Source of the DNA: an uncultured Acidimicrobiales bacterium
Lineage (GTDB): Bacteria; Actinomycetota; Acidimicrobiia; Acidimicrobiales; Aldehydirespiratoraceae
Direction: 5' to 3'
Assembly: GCA_905480195.1 (NCBI GenBank)
Contig: CAJQPN010000019.1
Location: forward strand, 1-64,000
Length of the DNA: 64,000 nt
Shown: positions 43,057-52,948 of the stretch, in pieces
Numbering within the stretch: the stretch's first letter is position 1
How the letters are laid out: each line of letters begins with the position of its first letter
The notes under the pieces: generated by a model
The model's input: only the letters and a program-made list of their open reading frames with translations
Told to the model about the DNA's origin: nothing
Database searches by the model: none
Program-made: the position numbers and the translations under genes

Positions 43057-43642
43057 GGCCAGTTCGGAGTTGTCGGCGCTCGGGAAGGGTGAGTGGCTCC
43101 CACTCACCTGGCGCCAAGCCGTCGGCCGTAACGGTACCGATCGACCAGCGCACCAGGCGCAGTGTCGGATGTCCTACTGCTGCAGTCATGCGACGCACTT
43201 GGCGATTTTTGCCCTCGGTCAACGTCAGTCGAATCCACGAGTCGGGAATGGTCTTGCGCATGCGGATCGGGACCGGTCGCGGCGGAAGCTCCGGGGCTAC
43301 CTCCAAGAGTTCGGCTATCGCAGGCCGGGTGCGTCCATCCTTGAGGTCGACTCCACCCGCCAGGCGACACAACGCCTCGCTCGACGGAATGCCTTCGACC
43401 TGGACGAGATACGTACGAGGATGGCCGATCGTGGCGTCGGTGAGTTGGCCACGAAGTCGCTTCGAACGCGCCAACAGGAGAAGGCCCTCGCTGTCGCGGT
43501 CGAGGCGACCGGCCGCGTACACGTTCGGCACGGCGACATGATCAGCGAGAGTGTGGCGACCATCGCGATCGGAGAACGCAGTAAGACAGTCGTAGGGCTT
43601 CCAGAAACGTAAGACGAGATCGGGATCATCGAGGTTGCCCAC
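42986..43642 (-). CDS. RsuA/RluE-family rRNA pseudouridine synthase
   Basis: 218 residues. Catalytic motif GRLDRDSEGLLLLA near residue 40, and HPRTYLVQVEG and LTEGKNRQVRRMTAAVGHPTLRLVR are classic for the short RluE-type enzymes that lack an S4 domain. It isomerises a uridine in 23S or 16S rRNA. GTG 43642 is preferred since homology begins there (LVLRFWKPYD) and upstream codons would intrude into menB. The last about 23 codons (APGASRS onward) overlap ung on the other strand. Confidence 0.9.
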   Translation of the reverse strand: MGNLDDPDLVLRFWKPYDCLTAFSDRDGRHTLADHVAVPNVYAAGRLDRDSEGLLLLARSKRLRGQLTDATIGHPRTYLVQVEGIPSSEALCRLAGGVDLKDGRTRPAIAELLEVAPELPPRPVPIRMRKTIPDSWIRLTLTEGKNRQVRRMTAAVGHPTLRLVRWSIGTVTADGLAPGEWEPLTLPERRQLRTGLNLAPGASRSGPGRRPRGQRSQH

Positions 43643-43652
43643 GACTGGCCGA

Positions 43653-44567
43653 TCAGAAGTACCAGGGGAAGCCAGACCAGTCCGGCTGACGCTTCTCGAG
43701 GAACGCGTCGCGTCCCTCGACCGCCTCATCGGTCATGTAGGCCAGCCGGGTCGCTTCGCCTGCGAACACCTGCTGGCCCATCAGCCCGTCGTCGATGAGG
43801 TTCATCGCGAACTTGGCCATTCGCTGCCCAGTGGGACTCTTCGCATTGATCTCCGCACCCCACTCGAGTGCCACCTTCTCAAGGTCGCCATGCCTGACAA
43901 CTGCGTTGACCATTCCCATGTCGAATGCTTCCTGAGCCGAGTAGTCACGTCCGAGGAAGAAGATCTCTCGCGCTCGCTTTTGCCCGACTTGCCGTGCGAG
44001 GTAGGCGGAGCCGTAACCACCGTCGAAGCTTGCGACATCGGTGTCAGTTTGCTTGAAGATCGCATGCTCTTCGCTTGCGAGGGTCAGGTCACACGTGACG
44101 TGCAGACTGTGGCCACCTCCGACCGCCCAACCGGGCACGACTGCGATCACGATCTTGGGCATCGTCCGAATCAGGCGTTGCACCTCGAGGATATGAAGCC
44201 GACCGGATCGGGCGGGATCGACCGTGTCCGCAGTCTCGCCGTCGGCATACTGGTAGCCCGAGCGGCCGCGGATTCGCTGATCGCCGCCTGAACAAAAGGC
44301 CCAACCACCGTCTTTGGGCGAGGGGCCGTTGCCGGTGATCAGTACACAACCCACGTCGGACGTCATACGAGCGTGATCGAGACACCGGTAGAGCTCGTCG
44401 ACGGTGCTCGGCCGAAAGGCGTTTCGAACCTCCGGCCGATTGAATGCAATTCGGACGGTTCCCTGTTCGTTCGCACGATGATAGGTCAGGTCTTGAAGCT
44501 CGCCGAGCGCCGTGACGGCCGACCAGCGGGCGGGATCGAAGATCGGAGAGATCGAAACGTCGGACAT
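43653..44567 (-). CDS. menB: 1,4-dihydroxy-2-naphthoyl-CoA synthase MenB
   Basis: 304 residues. Crotonase fold with MenB-specific features: long insertion around FCSGGDQRIRGRSGYQY, VPGWAVGGGHSLHVTCDLTLASE with the oxyanion Gly, DVASFDGGYGSAYLARQVG, and the terminal RQPDWSGFPWYF. It cyclises o-succinylbenzoyl-CoA in menaquinone biosynthesis. ATG 44567 has TAGTCT 7 nt upstream (leaderless). It is followed after 10 nt by the pseudouridine synthase gene. Confidence 0.96.
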   Translation of the reverse strand: MSDVSISPIFDPARWSAVTALGELQDLTYHRANEQGTVRIAFNRPEVRNAFRPSTVDELYRCLDHARMTSDVGCVLITGNGPSPKDGGWAFCSGGDQRIRGRSGYQYADGETADTVDPARSGRLHILEVQRLIRTMPKIVIAVVPGWAVGGGHSLHVTCDLTLASEEHAIFKQTDTDVASFDGGYGSAYLARQVGQKRAREIFFLGRDYSAQEAFDMGMVNAVVRHGDLEKVALEWGAEINAKSPTGQRMAKFAMNLIDDGLMGQQVFAGEATRLAYMTDEAVEGRDAFLEKRQPDWSGFPWYF

Positions 44568-44574
44568 GGCGCCG

Positions 44575-44580
44575 AGACTA
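44575..44580 (-). promoter_or_regulatory. -10 box TAGTCT of menB (leaderless)
   Basis: Seven bases from ATG 44567. Confidence 0.5.
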
Positions 44581-45750
44581 GGCCGGAACCCGTTGGAGCC
44601 GAGCGTCGAGGCGTTCGATCCAGCGCTCGATCAGATCGCGGCCCCGCTCGTCGCCAAACTCGAGATCATCGGCTCCGAGCGGCATCCCCTCCAGCATCAC
44701 CATGAGGCAGTCGTTGTAGTCCGAGCGCAGTCGGTCGAGCGGGTATCCGGTCACCCCGCTGGCCACGAGACACTGGTGGTACTGCGCGATCAGATCGTCT
44801 ATCTCAGACTCAGGCGTGGATGCGGCAAGCGACCCGGTGAGGAAGTAGCAAAGGTCGTAGACCGCAGGACCAGGCGTGGACGTCTGCCAATCGATCACGC
44901 ACGCAAGGCCGCCGTCTTGGTGAAAGAAGAGATTGTCGAGCCGAAAGTCCACGTGGAGCAAGCACTGGGGTGGCTCGCTGTACAGCCGCCGACGCCGGTC
45001 GATACCGGTCTTCTTGACGGTACGAAGCAAGCGAAGCGTGCGGGGCGAGAGGAGATGGCCCATCTCCTTGATGAAACGCTTGTAGCTGTTGCGGTAGCCG
45101 GCGTGGATGATGCGCGTGATCACCACCGGGCTCTGGAGATACGGCTCGTCGGGGAGGTCCGCTGCTCCCCATGACGCTGCGTGAAAGGGCGCCAGCGTCT
45201 CAAGCACCTGGGCAGCAACGGCGACCGATGTGCCTGCTACCTGGTCGCCCACCTTGGCAGAGGATCCGAGGTCCTCAAGAAGGAGAACCGTCGGTGGCAC
45301 GTCCGCATTCATTGCAGCTCGCCGGACGAGCACTCTCAGGAGCCAGAGGGGGAGTTTCTCGGCTTTGCGCATCTGCTCGAGGACCCCCGGCTCCTCGCCC
45401 GTTTCTTCGTATATGGCGGCGTAGACCTGTGGTGCAGGTATCGGTAAATCGGGCAAGAGGTCGGCGTAGACGCGCACCTCGCGCTGGTACACACCGAGTG
45501 ACCTACCGCGTGCCCGATTGTGCGCCACCTGTGTCGGGATCTTGGCCACCATTGTCGCCGGACCCGGTCCACCCTCGTAGCCAACAGTCAGGCGTGCCAG
45601 CTCACCCATGAAACCCTCGCCTTGCCCGAGAGTCTCGCGTTTGACGGACGTGACGGTGGTTGACCCCGAGATCGAACCGCCTCGACGCAGTTCTTGGGTC
45701 AGCCAGTCCGGCGTGAAGCCCATCATTGTGGTCGGTGTTGGTTCCCCCAT
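44578..45750 (-). CDS. Aminoglycoside-phosphotransferase/EcKinase-like kinase fold protein
   Basis: 390 residues. Kinase-like signatures: MVAKIPTQ with the ATP Lys, VYADLLPDLPIPAPQVYAA, VLLLEDLGS, the catalytic LHVDFRLDNLFF (Brenner HxDxxxxN) and VIDWQTSTPGPAVYDLCYFL for metal binding. The pattern resembles the EcKinase/DUF1679-like and acyl-CoA-dehydrogenase-10-associated phosphotransferases found in actinobacteria. Substrate unknown. ATG 45750 is preferred because TACGGT ends 7 nt upstream. The gene is 11 nt before menB's -10. Confidence 0.85.
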   Translation of the reverse strand: MGEPTPTTMMGFTPDWLTQELRRGGSISGSTTVTSVKRETLGQGEGFMGELARLTVGYEGGPGPATMVAKIPTQVAHNRARGRSLGVYQREVRVYADLLPDLPIPAPQVYAAIYEETGEEPGVLEQMRKAEKLPLWLLRVLVRRAAMNADVPPTVLLLEDLGSSAKVGDQVAGTSVAVAAQVLETLAPFHAASWGAADLPDEPYLQSPVVITRIIHAGYRNSYKRFIKEMGHLLSPRTLRLLRTVKKTGIDRRRRLYSEPPQCLLHVDFRLDNLFFHQDGGLACVIDWQTSTPGPAVYDLCYFLTGSLAASTPESEIDDLIAQYHQCLVASGVTGYPLDRLRSDYNDCLMVMLEGMPLGADDLEFGDERGRDLIERWIERLDARLQRVPA

Positions 45751-45767
45751 CCGCACGACCGTAGTGG

Positions 45768-46805
45768 TCAGCCTCGAAAGTCGGCCAGCACGCGCTCACT
45801 CTCGGCTGTGAGGACGAGGACATCTGCTCCACCTGGCGTGATGTAGCGAGAGGTGGGGATAGTAGCGGTGCGGGGCTGAGCCCCGCGAAGCCTCAACCCC
45901 AGCGCAGCAGCGTCGTGTACGTCCAGTTCATTGTCGACCGTGACGTTGGAGGCCACCGCCCGCACAATGTCGAGCAAGACGAAGGGGTTACGCTCCCCAC
46001 CGAGTTTCGCCATGATCGCTGCGAGAAACCGCTGCTGTCTTTCGACTCGCCCGAGGTCCGAGGTCGGATCGGTTAGCGCGACCCCATCGACCAACTCGGT
46101 ATAGCGGCGAGAACGCACGTAGGCGAGTGCGGCAGCACCATCAAGGTGCGTCGGGCCGGCGGTATCGATCAAAAGCCCGGAACGCTCGTCGAAGGCAGGA
46201 TGGGGGAAGTCGATTGTTACACCACCAAGCGCGTCCACGAGCCCGAGAAACCCAGCCAGATTGATCTCGAGGTAGTGGTCGATCCCAATTTCGAGTTCAC
46301 GTTGCACCGTGTCGATGAGTCCGGTCGGGCCGCCAGAGGCAAAGGCCGCGTTCATGCGATTCAGTGCCCCACCGCCGAGCGGGATGTAGAGATCCCGTGG
46401 GATCGCGAGGAGCGAAACGGTGTCTCCATCGATTCGAAGAATGGCGATCGTATCGGTCCGTTCACCAGCGACCTCAGGCCCAAAGATCAGGTTGGCGTTC
46501 TCGACATCGTTCGCAAGGCCGGAGCGGGAGTCGGTACCGACGATCAGATAGTTCGTGCCCGAACGGGCGCCATGCAAGGTCGAGGCCAGGTCGACACGCT
46601 CGACCTCACCCCAGGCTCGGGCTGAAACCACTGCAAAGCCGGCTGCAGGCACGATGAGAAGCAACGCAAGAAAGGCAGCGACCGCCGGCCAACGGCGTCT
46701 TGATGGCGGGCCCGGTGCAACCGGGAGTGGCTCATCGTGTCCGACCCGAGCCTGTGTTGTGGCCGACACGTGTAACGATCGGGGATCAGGGGGAAGATCC
46801 GACAT
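45768..46805 (-). CDS. LytR-CpsA-Psr (LCP) family glycopolymer transferase
   Basis: 345 residues. A cytoplasmic N-terminus and one membrane helix (about 34-58) precede the LCP domain: NYLIVGTDSRSG, RTDTIAILRIDGDTVSLLAIPRDLYI, GIDHYLEINLAGFLGLVDALGGV and ALAYVRSRRYTE with the conserved Arg. LCP enzymes attach teichoic-acid- or arabinogalactan-like polymers to peptidoglycan outside the membrane. It is divergent from the M23 peptidase. Confidence 0.93.
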   Translation of the reverse strand: MSDLPPDPRSLHVSATTQARVGHDEPLPVAPGPPSRRRWPAVAAFLALLLIVPAAGFAVVSARAWGEVERVDLASTLHGARSGTNYLIVGTDSRSGLANDVENANLIFGPEVAGERTDTIAILRIDGDTVSLLAIPRDLYIPLGGGALNRMNAAFASGGPTGLIDTVQRELEIGIDHYLEINLAGFLGLVDALGGVTIDFPHPAFDERSGLLIDTAGPTHLDGAAALAYVRSRRYTELVDGVALTDPTSDLGRVERQQRFLAAIMAKLGGERNPFVLLDIVRAVASNVTVDNELDVHDAAALGLRLRGAQPRTATIPTSRYITPGGADVLVLTAESERVLADFRG

Positions 46806-46903
46806 CCGACGCAGTCAATCACGTCGCTACGCCTTCGCCACGGCAGCGTGTCGCCACCTTGTGCGCCTGCGTCACTAACATTGGCAGGCGGGCCCCTCTT
46901 GTG

Positions 46904-48058
46904 ATGCGTATAACGTTTTCCCGCTTCCTTTTCGTCGCCATTGCGGTTGCGATCGCCACCATCGTGGCGTCCTCGAACGTTGGTGGCGCCGGAGATCTGA
47001 GCGACCTCCGACGCCAGAGAGAGGAAGCTCGAGAGGCTGAGCAGGCTGCACTCGAGCAGATCGATCTGCTCCGGGCCGATGCCGAAGTCATCCGCGACAC
47101 GCTCCTCGAGATCCAAGAGCTCGTCGACGCTCAGGTGGCCCGAGTCGAGGGAGCGCAGCAGGCACTTGCGGCTGCAGACGCCGAGGTGCTCGCACGCCAG
47201 CAACTTGCCGACGATGCCGATGTCGCCATCGAGGCGACGATTGCCCAGATCCGCGTGCGGGCCGTCGATGCCTACGTTGGAACGGGCGAGAGTGGATTGG
47301 AGGCCTGGCTGGCCGATGGCGATGTAAATCAGACCGCAATTCGCATTGCGATGCTCGACTTCACCGCAGGCAGTGAACGTGATCTGCTCGACAATCTGCG
47401 TGCGCACCGCTCGGCACGTGAGATCAACGTGGAGTTTGGCGAAGTCGCGAAACAGGAAGCGGACCGCCTTCGAGCCAAGGTCGAGGAAGAGCTCGCCGTG
47501 CTCCAGGAACGTCGGACCCTCCAACTCGAAGTCCAGGCCGAACTCGCCAATCGCATCGATGCATGGCTGTTCGAGGCTGACGAGCGAGCCCAGGCCAGTG
47601 AGGAGTTCACTGCCTTGATCCGCGCCGAGACTGCTGCTGCGACGGGCCTGAGACCAGGCTCAGCGTCACTGAAGGGCTTCATCATGCCCACGTCGGGCCG
47701 GATCGGGTCGGCGTTCGGGCCACGTGTTCATCCGATCTTTGGTGCTGTCCGCGAGCACACCGGGGTCGACATTGGCTCGAGGACGGGTAATCCAATCTGG
47801 GCATCCAAGGACGGACGAGTCATCTTCTCGGGCTGGAAGGGCGGCTACGGCAACACGGTCGTAATGGTGCATGGGGACGGAACCGTCACAACGCTCTACG
47901 CCCACATGTCCGTGATTCGGGCGAACGTCGGCGATGTGGTCGATCAGGGAGAACTTGTCGGCGAGATCGGAAGCACCGGCTTCAGCACTGGCCCCCATTT
48001 GCACTTCGAGGTGAGGGTCAACGGAATCCCAAAGGATCCGGTCGCATTCCTGCCATAG
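46904..48058 (+). CDS. Secreted coiled-coil M23 (LytM) peptidase-domain protein
   Basis: 384 residues. An N-terminal signal/anchor (about 6-26), a long coiled coil (about 30-240, Glu/Ala/Arg-rich heptads starting LRRQREEAREAEQAALEQI), and a C-terminal LytM domain with RVHPIFGAVREHTGVDIGS and STGPHLHFEV, in which the metal ligands His, Asp and HxH are intact. The layout is that of EnvC/RipA-like cell-wall hydrolases or regulators for septal peptidoglycan. ATG 46904 is chosen since it opens the hydrophobic signal directly. Confidence 0.92.
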   Translation: MRITFSRFLFVAIAVAIATIVASSNVGGAGDLSDLRRQREEAREAEQAALEQIDLLRADAEVIRDTLLEIQELVDAQVARVEGAQQALAAADAEVLARQQLADDADVAIEATIAQIRVRAVDAYVGTGESGLEAWLADGDVNQTAIRIAMLDFTAGSERDLLDNLRAHRSAREINVEFGEVAKQEADRLRAKVEEELAVLQERRTLQLEVQAELANRIDAWLFEADERAQASEEFTALIRAETAAATGLRPGSASLKGFIMPTSGRIGSAFGPRVHPIFGAVREHTGVDIGSRTGNPIWASKDGRVIFSGWKGGYGNTVVMVHGDGTVTTLYAHMSVIRANVGDVVDQGELVGEIGSTGFSTGPHLHFEVRVNGIPKDPVAFLP

Positions 48059-48113
48059 ACCCGCAGGTCGCTGTCCACTCCAGCGCTACGCTGAGAGGAA
48101 GGAGATAGATTCG

Positions 48114-48485
48114 ATGGCTCTTCGCATCAACGGCAAAAATCGAATGGAACCGGACGGCAGCCCCACACCAAAGCGGGCCTTCCGACGCCGGTTGTTGGGT
48201 TATCACCGTCGAGATGTCGAGGAGACCCTCGTCCATCTCACCGCCGCGCTGACGTCACTGGAGATCCGGCTCCAGGCGGCCGAGTTCTCTGCGAAACAGG
48301 AGGACCTCGTCCTTCGTGCCACGCGGCGAAGTGTCGAAGACGTCCTGAAGCGGGCCGAGAAGGACGCCAACGACATCCGCAGGGCCGCCGAGGCTGCTTC
48401 GGCAAGCCTGCTCGCCGAAGTATTCGGGCCCTTGAGGACAAGCCCCGAGGGCGAAGAGACCACACGCAACGCTGCTGCAACCTGA
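48114..48485 (+). CDS. Small DivIVA-like coiled-coil protein
   Basis: 123 residues. The stretch RRRLLGYHRRDVEETLVHLTAAL resembles the DivIVA N-terminal domain (GY-x-x-x-DV), and residues 45-105 form a coiled coil rich in Glu/Arg/Ala. DivIVA-like proteins organise division or polar growth in actinobacteria. A strong ribosome site AGGAAGGAG precedes the ATG. It follows the M23 gene, consistent with a cell-wall growth role (inference). Confidence 0.65.
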   Translation: MALRINGKNRMEPDGSPTPKRAFRRRLLGYHRRDVEETLVHLTAALTSLEIRLQAAEFSAKQEDLVLRATRRSVEDVLKRAEKDANDIRRAAEAASASLLAEVFGPLRTSPEGEETTRNAAAT

Positions 48486-48528
48486 TTCGGGCCGAGAACC
48501 CCATGAGGAGCGGCTAACTTCGCTGCCG

Positions 48529-49386
48529 ATGCTGTTGGCGATCGGTGACCTCCTCGAAGAGATCCTCATCCAACTGAAGGAACCGCCGGTACGAGGCCAG
48601 GACACGCCGGTCCGTAGTGCCCGGATCCGGGGAGGATCTGCTGCAAACGTTGCAGCAATCGATGCGGAGATGGGTGGAACGCCACGCCTGGTGTGCCAGG
48701 TCGGCGACGACGCGGTCGGGTACCTCCTTGCCGAGGATGTTCGGTCCCGAGGTGTGCAGGTCGACGTCCGCCATTCTGGAGCGACCGGCGTCATCGTCAC
48801 CACCGTGGGGCTCGGTGTTCGCAGCCGGCTGGTCGATCGCGGCGCGTCACGAGGCCCCACGATGCTCGACGACGTCGAGTTGGAGGGGGTCACACAGCTG
48901 TATGTCGCAGCGTCGGCGTTCACTGAAGATCCACTGGCAAGTGCTATCGAGGGACTCCTGGCGTCGCTGGCCGAGTGCCGGATCCCCGTCGTCGTGAGCG
49001 GCCCGTCGGCCGCCGATCTCGAACTCCTCGGCGTCGATGCCTTCACGGAACTGATCCGAACGCTTCGCCCGGACGCAGTGGTACTCAATCGGGCGGAACA
49101 CAAAGCGGTCGGATGCCAGCCCCGCCAAGCGCTGGCAGGCGCAAGGACGACGATCGTCACTGCCGGTTCCCGGCCGACCTTGGTGCTTCAGGCCTCCGGA
49201 GACACCGAGTCGGTGCCGGTCGCACCGATCGCGACGATCCGCGACCGCACGGGTGCCGGTGATGGCTTCCTCGCCGGTTTCCTCTCATCGCGCCGCACCG
49301 GCGCCGACGCAGTGGCGGCGTGCCACGCCGGGCATCGGGTCGCAGCAAGAGTGCTGCAGAACCTCGGTCCGACCACCGTGCGCTAG
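48529..49386 (+). CDS. PfkB-family carbohydrate kinase
   Basis: 285 residues. GGSAANVAAIDAEMGG near the N-terminus and the C-terminal DRTGAGDGFLAGFLSSR, with the catalytic Asp, define the ribokinase/PfkB fold. Substrate may be a sugar or nucleoside. The 43-nt gap from the DivIVA-like gene contains TAACTT at 48513-48518, a possible -10. The 3' end converges with the J-domain gene with a 4-nt overlap. Confidence 0.9.
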   Translation: MLLAIGDLLEEILIQLKEPPVRGQDTPVRSARIRGGSAANVAAIDAEMGGTPRLVCQVGDDAVGYLLAEDVRSRGVQVDVRHSGATGVIVTTVGLGVRSRLVDRGASRGPTMLDDVELEGVTQLYVAASAFTEDPLASAIEGLLASLAECRIPVVVSGPSAADLELLGVDAFTELIRTLRPDAVVLNRAEHKAVGCQPRQALAGARTTIVTAGSRPTLVLQASGDTESVPVAPIATIRDRTGAGDGFLAGFLSSRRTGADAVAACHAGHRVAARVLQNLGPTTVR

Positions 49387-49916
49387 GGAAGTCGATCCCT
49401 CTGCTGGCGGTACCGTGCCATCAACTCGGTGACGACTTCGTGAATCGGGGGCGCGGGCGTCAACCCGAGCGCCTCGAGTGTGAAGGCGACCGGCACGCCG
49501 TCTTGGTCGGACGCAGCGAGCTCGACGTGAACGGCGAGCTGCCCGACCGCTGGTGCCTCGCCCACAACGACCTCCAACAGACCTGCGCTCGGATCCACGA
49601 ACACGACTTCACCGATGTCGTGGGCAGCTTCAGCGAGACGCAACAGGAGCTCGCCAGGATCATCGTGTCCGAGCACCTCCCGAGGCGTGCACGGAACTGG
49701 CTGGCATTCGGGCACCACTTCTCGCAGCGCCATCGTGCCGCCGTTGGTCGCAGCGCTGAGCACATCAAATGCCCGGTTCACTTCTGCGGCGCGGGTGGGG
49801 TCCCCTCCGGCGTCAGGATGGGCTCGACGGATCGCTGATCGATATGCCACGCGAATCTCTGCCCACGAGGGTGAGCCAGACAAGCCGAGGACGGCAATCG
49901 CAACACGGGAATCCAC
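49383..49916 (-). CDS. J-domain protein
   Basis: 177 residues. A short J domain at the N-terminus (residues 1-50) with the HPD tripeptide in RAHPDAGGDP and RAFDVLSAA closing helix IV. The remaining 120 residues have no recognisable domain. It should recruit and stimulate an Hsp70. GTG 49916 is chosen because the domain begins immediately (SRVAIAVLGLSGSPSWAEI); an unrelated-looking extension would otherwise be added. Confidence 0.8.
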   Translation of the reverse strand: MDSRVAIAVLGLSGSPSWAEIRVAYRSAIRRAHPDAGGDPTRAAEVNRAFDVLSAATNGGTMALREVVPECQPVPCTPREVLGHDDPGELLLRLAEAAHDIGEVVFVDPSAGLLEVVVGEAPAVGQLAVHVELAASDQDGVPVAFTLEALGLTPAPPIHEVVTELMARYRQQRDRLP

Positions 49917-50145
49917 CCGTTCATCCTCGCAAACGATGCCGGAAAAGATGCGAAGAAATTGCACAACATGCACCGATTGTTCGAGCGTTTTGCCGTCCAC
50001 CCCCCGCCATTTTGGTTTGCGTATCAGAGGTAACGCCCTGCCAGCCGCACGCCCAACGCAGCGAATCACCCGGGGATGCTTGTAGCGGGCTCAGGTCGCC
50101 GGTAGCGTCCCGTGGTCTGTTTCACGGGCTACGACAGGAGAAAAC
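49917..50145. other. 229-bp intergenic region upstream of hppA
   Basis: The longest gene-free stretch in the window. It holds a GGTAGCGTCCCG segment shared with the sulfatase promoter and a hairpin just before the hppA ribosome site. No ORF or RNA gene was recognised. Confidence 0.5.
50102..50132 (+). promoter_or_regulatory. Hairpin upstream of the pyrophosphatase gene, with TAGCGT inside
   Basis: CCCGTG (50109-50114) pairs with CACGGG (50123-50128), and GTAG (50102-50105) pairs with CTAC (50129-50132), three bases bulged. The ribosome site AGGAG follows at 50136-50140. TAGCGT (50103-50108) may instead be a -10 box, in which case transcription begins within the hairpin and the fold is not formed. 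Confidence 0.35.
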
Positions 50146-52227
<2,082 letters not shown>

Positions 52228-52241
52228 CATCATCGATCCGA

Positions 52242-52275
52242 CACGTGTGGGGACCCCGCCGGGTCCCCACACGTG
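52242..52275 (+). terminator. Intrinsic-type terminator after hppA
   Basis: A perfect 15-bp stem (CACGTGTGGGGACCC and its complement) with a CGCC loop begins 14 nt after the hppA stop. The following CTCTTCGTC is only weakly T-rich. Confidence 0.75.
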
Positions 52276-52310
52276 CTCTTCGTCACTGCTGAGCGATCTA
52301 CCCTCTTGCT

Positions 52311-52931
52311 ATGAGCAAACCCGTCGACCGTCGCAGCGCCCTGCGTCATCTGCTGCGTGTACGGCGTGCGTCACTGACCGCCGACGAACGAGCGGCGGCT
52401 GAAACGGCAATCACGGTGCTGATCGCTGGCCTTCCGGTCTTGCAAAATGCTGCGTTCGTTGCCGGCTATCGGGCCACCCGCGGTGAAGCCAACATCGACG
52501 CTTCACTCGCGCTCGTTGGCGAACGCGGTACGGTCGTCACAGTTCCGCGTGTGGTGGGGGAGCGCCTTGAATTCCTCCCCTGGGACCCCTCAGCAGAGAC
52601 GACGATCGGGAGCTTTGGGATCGAGGAACCGGTCAACGGCATCCCGGTGCCGTTTGCGCGTCATACGGCGGTCCTCACCCCACTCGTTGCGTTCGACCGC
52701 ATGGGGCGACGCCTCGGCCAGGGCGGGGGCTTCTATGACCGGATGATGAGCAAGGCCGACAAGACGCGGCCGGTGATGATCGGCGTTGCGTACGCCTTCC
52801 AAGAGGTTGAAGAGGTGCCTAGCGAGCCTTGGGATCAACCACTTGATGCTGTTGTCACCCAAAACGAGGTGATCGAATTTCCCGCCAGCGGTGTCGATCT
52901 CTCGGGTGAAGACTCCCGTTCGGTCTTCTGA
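52311..52931 (+). CDS. 5-formyltetrahydrofolate cyclo-ligase
   Basis: 206 residues. Family features: RRSALRHLLRVRRASLTADER at the N-terminus, VAGYRATRGEANID, and the ATP-binding GRRLGQGGGFYDRMM. It converts 5-formyl-THF to methenyl-THF using ATP. ATG 52311 follows the hppA terminator by 35 nt and the gene precedes trkA by 17 nt. Confidence 0.93.
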   Translation: MSKPVDRRSALRHLLRVRRASLTADERAAAETAITVLIAGLPVLQNAAFVAGYRATRGEANIDASLALVGERGTVVTVPRVVGERLEFLPWDPSAETTIGSFGIEEPVNGIPVPFARHTAVLTPLVAFDRMGRRLGQGGGFYDRMMSKADKTRPVMIGVAYAFQEVEEVPSEPWDQPLDAVVTQNEVIEFPASGVDLSGEDSRSVF

Positions 52932-52948
52932 GCAGGTAGAACTAGCAC

